NCBI RefSeq assembly: GCF_039535235.1
Contig: NZ_BAAAWU010000001.1
Span: forward strand, 5,766,001 to 5,830,000
Direction of reading: 5' to 3'
DNA length: 64,000 nucleotides
Origin: Streptomyces roseoviridis
GTDB lineage: Bacteria; Actinomycetota; Actinomycetes; Streptomycetales; Streptomycetaceae
Shown: positions 58,677 through 64,000 of the stretch, piece after piece
Position numbering within the stretch: position 1 is the stretch's first letter
How the letters are laid out: every line of letters starts with the position of its first letter
The notes under the pieces: model-generated
What the model was told of the DNA's origin: nothing
Database searches by the model: none
Seen by the model: the letters and a program-made list of their open reading frames with translations, nothing else
Program-made: the position numbers and the translations under genes

Positions 58677-59407
58677 TGAAAAACGTCGGTGAGGCTCCCG
58701 CGGAGGAACTCGCGACCGGTGAGCGATCCACGCGCAACCGGGTCGCGCGCTCCATCCTGGACCACGGGCCCTCGACCGTCGCCGACCTGGCCCAGCGGCT
58801 CGGCCTCACCCAGGCCGCCGTCCGCCGCCACCTCGACGCGCTCGTCACGGAGAACGTCGTGGAGGCGCGCGAGAAGCGGGTCTACGGCGCCCGCACCCGG
58901 GGCCGCCCGGCGAAGGTCTTCGCGCTCACCGACTGCGGCCGGGACGCCTTCGACCAGTCGTACGACACGCTCGCCGTGGAAGCGCTGCGCTGGATCGAGC
59001 GGAACGCCGGGGGAGAGGCGGCCGTCGCCGCCTTCGCCCGCGACCGGATCGAGGCCCAGGCGGAGGCGTACCGCGAGGCCGTCGAGTCCGCCGACCCCGA
59101 CCGCCGCACCGAGGCTCTGGCCAAGGCGCTGACCGCCGACGGGTACGCTGCCACTGCGCGGAACGCGCCGGTCGGCGAGCAGCTCTGCCAGCACCACTGC
59201 CCGGTCGCCCACGTCGCCGAGCAGTACCCCCAGCTGTGCGAGGCGGAGACGGAGATCTTCTCCCGCCTCCTCGGGACCCACGTCCAGCGCCTGGCCACCA
59301 TCGCGCACGGTGACGGCGTCTGCACGACGTTCATCCCGCACGGCACCCCACCACAGACCACTCCATCCACAGCATCCGCAAGCACGGCCGGGAGGAACCC
59401 CGCATGA
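58676..59407 (+). CDS. sufR: Iron-sulfur-sensing repressor SufR
   Basis: 243-aa regulator of the suf operon. N-terminal winged helix (about 18-80): ARSILDHGPSTVADLAQRLGLTQAAVRRHLDALVTENVVEARE. The C-terminal sensor has Cys171, Cys175 and Cys188 (LCQHHCPVAHVAEQYPQLC), the expected ligands of its [4Fe-4S] cluster; with cluster bound it represses, and on cluster loss it releases the operon. GTG 58676 overlaps its own operator. Its TGA overlaps the sufB ATG. Confidence 0.95.
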   Translation: MKNVGEAPAEELATGERSTRNRVARSILDHGPSTVADLAQRLGLTQAAVRRHLDALVTENVVEAREKRVYGARTRGRPAKVFALTDCGRDAFDQSYDTLAVEALRWIERNAGGEAAVAAFARDRIEAQAEAYREAVESADPDRRTEALAKALTADGYAATARNAPVGEQLCQHHCPVAHVAEQYPQLCEAETEIFSRLLGTHVQRLATIAHGDGVCTTFIPHGTPPQTTPSTASASTAGRNPA

Positions 59408-60819
59408 CCACCGAGATCAGCCACCCCGAGCTCGAGGGCCTGGGTCGGTACGAGTACGGCTGGGCCGACCCCGACGCGGCCGGTGCCGCCGCCAAGCGCG
59501 GCCTCTCCGAGGACGTCGTCCGCGACATCTCCGCGAAGAAGAACGAGCCCGAGTGGATGCTGAAGCTGCGGCTCAAGGGTCTGCGGCTCTTCGACAAGAA
59601 GCCCATGCCGACCTGGGGCTCCGACCTGTCGGGCATCGACTTCGACAACATCAAGTACTTCGTGCGGTCCACCGAGAAGCAGGCCGAGTCCTGGGAGGAC
59701 CTGCCGGAGGACATCAAGAACACGTACGACAAGCTCGGCATCCCGGAGGCGGAGAAGCAGCGCCTCGTCGCCGGTGTCGCCGCCCAGTACGAGTCCGAGG
59801 TCGTCTACCACCAGATCCGCGAGGACCTGGAGGAGCAGGGCGTCATCTTCGTCGACACCGACACCGCGCTGAAGGAGCACGAGGAGCTCTTCAAGGAGTA
59901 CTTCGGCACCGTCATCCCGGTCGGCGACAACAAGTTCGCCTCCCTGAACACGGCCGTGTGGTCCGGCGGCTCGTTCATCTACGTGCCGAAGGGCGTGCAC
60001 GTCGAGATCCCGCTCCAGGCCTACTTCCGCATCAACACGGAGAACATGGGCCAGTTCGAGCGGACGCTGATCATCGTCGACGAGGACGCCTACGTCCACT
60101 ACGTCGAGGGCTGCACCGCCCCGATCTACTCCTCGGACTCGCTGCACAGCGCCGTGGTCGAGATCATCGTCAAGAAGGGCGGCCGCTGCCGCTACACGAC
60201 CATCCAGAACTGGTCGAACAACGTCTACAACCTGGTGACCAAGCGCGCCGTCGCCTACGAGGGCGCCACCATGGAGTGGGTCGACGGCAACATCGGCTCC
60301 AAGGTCACCATGAAGTACCCGGCCGTCTACCTCATGGGCGAGCACGCCAAGGGCGAGACCCTGTCCATCGCCTTCGCGGGCGAGGGCCAGCACCAGGACG
60401 CCGGCGCCAAGATGGTCCACATGGCCCCCAACACGTCCTCCAACATCGTCTCCAAGTCGGTGGCGCGAGGCGGCGGCCGTACCTCCTACCGCGGTCTCAT
60501 CGAGATCGGCGAGGGCGCCCCGGGCTCCAAGTCCAACGTGCTGTGCGACGCCCTGCTCGTCGACACGATCTCCCGCTCGGACACGTACCCCTACGTGGAC
60601 GTCCGCGAGGACGACGTCTCCATGGGCCACGAGGCCACCGTCTCCAAGGTCTCCGAGGACCAGCTCTTCTACCTGATGAGCCGCGGCCTCACCGAGTTCG
60701 AGGCGATGGCCATGATCGTCCGCGGCTTCGTCGAGCCCATCGCCAAGGAACTGCCGATGGAGTACGCGCTGGAGCTCAACCGGCTGATCGAGCTGCAGAT
60801 GGAGGGTGCGGTCGGCTGA
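59404..60819 (+). CDS. sufB: Fe-S cluster scaffold protein SufB
   Basis: 471-aa core scaffold of the SUF machine; with SufC and SufD it builds clusters. Long parallel beta-helix fold; landmarks are FDNIKYFVRSTEKQAESWEDLP, NTAVWSGGSFIYVPKGVHVEIPLQAYFRIN, VEGCTAPIYSSDSLHSAVVEIIVKKGGRCRYTTIQNWSNNVYNLVTKRA, NTSSNIVSKSVARGGGRTSYRGL and the C-terminal SufC-binding EDQLFYLMSRGLTEFEAMAMIVRGFVEPIAKELPMEYALELNRLIELQMEG. The ATG overlaps the sufR stop (ATGA). Confidence 0.97.
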   Translation: MTTEISHPELEGLGRYEYGWADPDAAGAAAKRGLSEDVVRDISAKKNEPEWMLKLRLKGLRLFDKKPMPTWGSDLSGIDFDNIKYFVRSTEKQAESWEDLPEDIKNTYDKLGIPEAEKQRLVAGVAAQYESEVVYHQIREDLEEQGVIFVDTDTALKEHEELFKEYFGTVIPVGDNKFASLNTAVWSGGSFIYVPKGVHVEIPLQAYFRINTENMGQFERTLIIVDEDAYVHYVEGCTAPIYSSDSLHSAVVEIIVKKGGRCRYTTIQNWSNNVYNLVTKRAVAYEGATMEWVDGNIGSKVTMKYPAVYLMGEHAKGETLSIAFAGEGQHQDAGAKMVHMAPNTSSNIVSKSVARGGGRTSYRGLIEIGEGAPGSKSNVLCDALLVDTISRSDTYPYVDVREDDVSMGHEATVSKVSEDQLFYLMSRGLTEFEAMAMIVRGFVEPIAKELPMEYALELNRLIELQMEGAVG

Positions 60820-60885
60820 CGCCGCCCCGCCGTCCGTACCCCTGGTCTTTGCGTAGTTACGTAGGAAGAGAGCAACACGACAGCC

Positions 60886-62067
60886 ATGGCTGAGGCTCAG
60901 AACATCCCGGCGGGGTCCACCACCGCCGGCTCGATCGCGGTGGCCGCCGAGTCCACCGTCGCCACGCGCATGAGCGCCCCGCCGTCCTTCGACGTCGCGG
61001 ACTTCCCCGTCCCGCACGGCCGCGAGGAGGAGTGGCGCTTCACCCCGCTGGAGCGCCTGCGCGGCCTGCACGACGGCACCGCCGTCGCCACCGGCGAGGG
61101 CGTCCGTGTCGAGGTCGAGGCCCCCGAGGGCGTCACCGTGGAGACCGTGGGCCGCGACGACGCGCGGCTCGGCAAGGCCGGCAAGCCGGTCGACCGCGTC
61201 GCCGCCCAGGCGTACTCCTCCTTCGAGAAGGCCTCGGTCGTCACCGTCGCCAAGGAGGCCGTCCTCACCGAGCCGATCCGCATCGCCGTGCACGGCCAGG
61301 GCGGAGTCGCCTTCGGCCACCAGGTGATCGAGCTCGGCGCCTTCGCCGAGGCCGTCGTGGTCATCGACCACACCGGTGACGCGGTGCTCGCCTCCAACGT
61401 CGACTACGTCCTCGGCGACGGCGCCAAGCTCACCGTCGTCTCCGTCCAGGACTGGGACGAGAAGGCCGTCCACGTCGCCCAGCACAACGCGCTGGTCGGC
61501 CGCGACGCCTCCTTCAAGTCGGTCGTCGTCACCTTCGGCGGCGACGTCGTCCGCCTCCACCCGCGCGTCGAGTACGCCGCCCCCGGCGGCGAGGCCGAGC
61601 TCTTCGGCCTGTACTTCACCGACGCCGGCCAGCACCAGGAGCACCGCCTCCTGGTCACCCACAACGTGCCGCACTGCAAGTCCAACGTGGCGTACAAGGG
61701 CGCGCTGCAGGGCCAGGACGCCCACGCGGTGTGGATCGGCGACGTCCTCATCGAGGCCGCGGCCGAGGGCACCGACACCTACGAGCTCAACCGGAACCTC
61801 GTCCTCACCGACGGCGCCCGGGTCGACTCCGTGCCGAACCTGGAGATCGAGACCGGCGAGATCGCCGGCGCCGGCCACGCCTCCGCGACCGGCCGCTTCG
61901 ACGACGAGCAGCTCTTCTACCTGATGTCCCGCGGCATCCCGGAGACCGAGGCCCGCCGCCTGGTCGTCCGCGGCTTCTTCGCGGAACTGGTTCAGCAGAT
62001 CGGTCTGCCGGACGTCCAGGAGCGCCTCATCGCCAAGATCGAGGCGGAGCTGGAGGCGTCCGTCTGA
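60886..62067 (+). CDS. sufD: Fe-S cluster assembly protein SufD
   Basis: 393-aa partner of SufB in the SufBC2D complex. PHGREEEWRFTPLERLRGL near the N-terminus, a central beta-helix (HQVIELGAFAEAVVVIDHTGDAVLASNVDYVLGDGAKLTVVSVQDW, HNVPHCKSNVAYKGALQGQDAHAVWIGDVLIEAAAEGTDTYELNRNLVLTDGARVDSVPNLEIE) with the SufD His/Cys region, and the C-terminal DEQLFYLMSRGIPETEARRLVVRGFF shared with SufB. ATG 60886 is 66 bases after sufB. Its TGA shares one base with the next ATG. Confidence 0.96.
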   Translation: MAEAQNIPAGSTTAGSIAVAAESTVATRMSAPPSFDVADFPVPHGREEEWRFTPLERLRGLHDGTAVATGEGVRVEVEAPEGVTVETVGRDDARLGKAGKPVDRVAAQAYSSFEKASVVTVAKEAVLTEPIRIAVHGQGGVAFGHQVIELGAFAEAVVVIDHTGDAVLASNVDYVLGDGAKLTVVSVQDWDEKAVHVAQHNALVGRDASFKSVVVTFGGDVVRLHPRVEYAAPGGEAELFGLYFTDAGQHQEHRLLVTHNVPHCKSNVAYKGALQGQDAHAVWIGDVLIEAAAEGTDTYELNRNLVLTDGARVDSVPNLEIETGEIAGAGHASATGRFDDEQLFYLMSRGIPETEARRLVVRGFFAELVQQIGLPDVQERLIAKIEAELEASV

Positions 62068-62384
62068 TGGCCTTCGTCCGCGCCTGTGCGCTGAGCGAGC
62101 TGGAGGAGGACACCCCGAAGCGGGTGGAACTCGACGGCACGCCGGTGTCCCTCGTCCGCACCGAGGGCGAGGTGTTCGCCATCCACGACATCTGCTCGCA
62201 CGCGAACGTCTCCCTCTCCGAGGGCGAGGTGGAGGACTGCCAGATCGAGTGCTGGCTGCACGGCTCCGCGTTCGACCTGCGCACCGGCAAGCCGTCCGGC
62301 CTCCCCGCGACGCGCCCCGTCCCCGTATACCCCGTAAAGATCGAAGGGGACGATGTGCTCGTCTCCGTCACCCAGGAGTCCTGA
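62067..62384 (+). CDS. Rieske [2Fe-2S] ferredoxin of the suf operon
   Basis: 105-aa cytoplasmic Rieske protein (NirD/BphF-like). Cluster ligands CSHANVSLSEGEVEDCQIECWLHGS: Cys and His of CSH, then Cys and His of CWLH; the paired disulfide Cys of high-potential Rieske proteins is absent, so it is a low-potential ferredoxin type. Sits between sufD and sufC with overlapping or near-touching frames, suggesting electron supply for cluster assembly. ATG 62067. Confidence 0.95.
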   Translation: MAFVRACALSELEEDTPKRVELDGTPVSLVRTEGEVFAIHDICSHANVSLSEGEVEDCQIECWLHGSAFDLRTGKPSGLPATRPVPVYPVKIEGDDVLVSVTQES

Positions 62385-62391
62385 GTCACCC

Positions 62392-63156
62392 ATGGCAACG
62401 CTTGAAATCCACGACCTGCACGTCTCCGTCGAGGCCGAGAACGGTCCGCGTGAGATCCTCAAGGGTGTCGACCTGACCATCAAGCAGGGCGAGACCCACG
62501 CCGTCATGGGCCCGAACGGCTCCGGCAAGTCGACCCTGGCGTACTCGCTGGCCGGCCACCCGAAGTACACGATCACCGGCGGCACCGTCACCCTCGACGG
62601 CGAGGACGTCCTGGAGATGTCGGTCGACGAGCGCGCCCGCGCCGGCGTGTTCCTGGCCATGCAGTACCCGGTCGAGGTCCCCGGTGTCTCGGTCTCCAAC
62701 TTCCTGCGCACCTCCGCCACCGCCGTCCGCGGCGAGGCCCCCAAGCTCCGCACCTGGGTGAAGGAGGTCAAGGAGGCCATGGAGAAGCTCCACATGGACC
62801 CGGCCTTCGCCGAGCGCAACGTCAACGAGGGCTTCTCCGGCGGTGAGAAGAAGCGCCACGAGATCCTCCAGCTCGAACTGCTCAAGCCGAAGATCGCGAT
62901 CCTCGACGAGACCGACTCCGGCCTCGACGTCGACGCCCTGCGCATCGTCTCCGAGGGCGTCAACCGCGTCCGCGAGACCGGCGAGGTCGGCACCCTGCTG
63001 ATCACGCACTACACGCGGATCCTCCGCTACATCAAGCCCGACTTCGTGCACGTCTTCGCGAACGGCCGCATCGTCGAGTCCGGTGGCGCCGAGCTCGCCG
63101 ACCAGCTGGAGAACGAGGGCTACGACAAGTACGTGAAGGGTGGCGCATCCGCGTGA
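62392..63156 (+). CDS. sufC: Fe-S assembly ATPase SufC
   Basis: 254-aa ABC ATPase that drives rearrangement of SufB and SufD. Walker A GPNGSGKST (about 38-46), Q-loop AMQYPVEVPG, signature FSGGEKKRHEILQ, Walker B IAILDETDSGLDVDAL (D-E-T-D as usual for SufC), H-loop LLITHYTRIL. ATG 62392 eight bases after the Rieske stop. Its TGA overlaps the sufS GTG. Confidence 0.97.
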   Translation: MATLEIHDLHVSVEAENGPREILKGVDLTIKQGETHAVMGPNGSGKSTLAYSLAGHPKYTITGGTVTLDGEDVLEMSVDERARAGVFLAMQYPVEVPGVSVSNFLRTSATAVRGEAPKLRTWVKEVKEAMEKLHMDPAFAERNVNEGFSGGEKKRHEILQLELLKPKIAILDETDSGLDVDALRIVSEGVNRVRETGEVGTLLITHYTRILRYIKPDFVHVFANGRIVESGGAELADQLENEGYDKYVKGGASA

Positions 63157-64000
63157 CTTCCGCCCATCAGGGGCTGACCGGCCTCCTCGACACCGAGGCG
63201 ATCCGCAAGGACTTCCCGCTCCTGGATCGCACGGTCCACGACGGCAAGAAGATCGTGTACCTGGACTCCGCGGCCACCTCGCAGAAGCCGCGCCAGGTCC
63301 TCGACGCGCTCAACGCCTACTACGAGCGGCACAACGCCAACGTCCACCGCGGCGTCTACACGGTCGCCGAGGAGGCCACCGCGCTGTACGAGGGCGCCCG
63401 CGACAAGGTCGCCGCCTTCATCAACGCGCCGAGCCGCGACGAGGTGATCTTCACCAAGAACGCCTCCGAGTCGCTCAACCTCGTGGCCAACATGCTGGGC
63501 TGGGCCGACGAGCCCTACCGCGTGGACCACGAGACCGAGATCGCCATCACGGAGATGGAGCACCACTCCAACATCGTCCCGTGGCAGCTGCTCTCGCAGC
63601 GCACCGGCGCGAAGCTGAAGTGGTTCGGCCTCACCGACGACGGCCGTCTCGACCTCTCGAACATCGAAGAGGTCATCACCGAGAAGACCAAGATCGTCTC
63701 CTTCACGCTGGTCTCGAACCTGCTGGGCACGGTCAACCCGGTCGAGACGATCATCCGCCGCGCCCAGGAGGTCGGTGCGCTCGTCTGCATCGACGCCTCG
63801 CAGGCGGCCCCGCACATGGTCCTGGACGTGCAGGCGCTCCAGGCCGACTTCGTGGCCTTCACCGGCCACAAGATGTGCGGCCCGACCGGCATCGGCGTGC
63901 TGTGGGGACGGCAGGAACTCCTGGAGGACCTGCCGCCCTTCCTCGGCGGCGGCGAGATGATCGAGACCGTCTCGATGCACTCCTCGACGTACGCGCCGGC
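63153..64000 (+). CDS. sufS: Cysteine desulfurase SufS (3' end outside window)
   Basis: PLP-dependent desulfurase supplying sulfur to SUF; 282 of an expected about 418 residues are in the window. GTG 63153 overlaps the sufC stop (GTGA). Seen: IRKDFPLLDRTVHDGKKIVYLDSAATSQKP at the N-terminus, EMEHHSNIVPWQ with PLP-stacking His137, DASQAAPH with the PLP Asp, and the Schiff-base lysine in FTGHKMCGPTGIG (about Lys240). The active-site Cys loop and the following sufU lie beyond the window edge. Confidence 0.97.
   Translation, partial: MTSAHQGLTGLLDTEAIRKDFPLLDRTVHDGKKIVYLDSAATSQKPRQVLDALNAYYERHNANVHRGVYTVAEEATALYEGARDKVAAFINAPSRDEVIFTKNASESLNLVANMLGWADEPYRVDHETEIAITEMEHHSNIVPWQLLSQRTGAKLKWFGLTDDGRLDLSNIEEVITEKTKIVSFTLVSNLLGTVNPVETIIRRAQEVGALVCIDASQAAPHMVLDVQALQADFVAFTGHKMCGPTGIGVLWGRQELLEDLPPFLGGGEMIETVSMHSSTYAP

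Overview
The window is typical high-GC actinomycete DNA. Third codon positions are very G/C rich, GTG and even TTG starts are common, most genes carry GGAGG-type ribosome sites or no leader at all, and long antisense open frames are everywhere. Gene content and order (uvrB, uvrA, uvrC-rapZ-yvcK-whiA, gap-pgk-tpi-secG, the tkt-tal-zwf-opcA-pgl block, ctaB/ctaA, sufRBD-Rieske-CS) and the sporulation regulator whiA point to a Streptomyces chromosome core. I see no insertion sequence, prophage, CRISPR array, tRNA or rRNA.

Layout. 1-6.7 kb: a secreted papain-like peptidase with a lipoprotein partner (minus), a cupin, and an operon of secreted metallophosphoesterase, MFS transporter and anchored beta-propeller (plus). 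6.9-12.2 kb: MFS transporter, O6-alkylguanine methyltransferase (ogt), MHYT sensor, uvrB. 12.3-16.1 kb: a TerD protein, a TerD-linked protein with a degenerate FtsK-like region, and terC behind a yybP-ykoY manganese riboswitch. 16.2-23.8 kb: MHS-family transporter, metallo-hydrolase, DinB-like enzyme, uvrA, sugar kinase, Tat-exported Rieske lipoprotein. 23.8-26.4 kb: an XRE-type regulator divergent from a second secreted cysteine peptidase and its exported partner. 26.5-31.6 kb: uvrC-rapZ-yvcK-whiA. 31.7-34.7 kb: large secreted zinc carboxypeptidase. 34.9-38.8 kb: gap, pgk, tpi, secG, rbpA-like. 38.9-45.4 kb: RpiR regulator, amino-sugar kinase, SIS protein, pgi, two PH-domain membrane proteins. 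45.4-52.0 kb: pentose phosphate operon (minus). 52.3-57.6 kb: heme O and heme A synthases, a metal-dependent hydrolase, an ABC exporter. 57.8-64 kb: a DUF72 protein and the SUF iron-sulfur operon, cut by the window end within sufS.

The strongest regulatory signal is a shared DNA-damage promoter of the type TTGTCRGTG-N8-TAnnnT (the RecA-independent, PafBC-type motif). It stands in front of ogt, uvrB, terD and uvrC, with a one-mismatch copy before the metallo-hydrolase. For ogt, uvrB and uvrC the -10 element lies 6-7 bases before the start codon, so these mRNAs should be leaderless. Because the uvrC stop overlaps the rapZ start and the chain continues into whiA, damage signalling may reach cell-envelope and sporulation control. 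The terD pair appears to belong to the same regulon.

Other readable switches are: the terC riboswitch, whose P1 3' strand is an exact 8-base complement of the terC ribosome site; a SufR palindrome lying on the sufR promoter and start codon, with an iron-box-like palindrome upstream; a repeated GGTTGAT operator linking the RpiR regulator to the kinase and SIS genes; and a run of atypical codons inside yvcK that probably encodes a whiA promoter.
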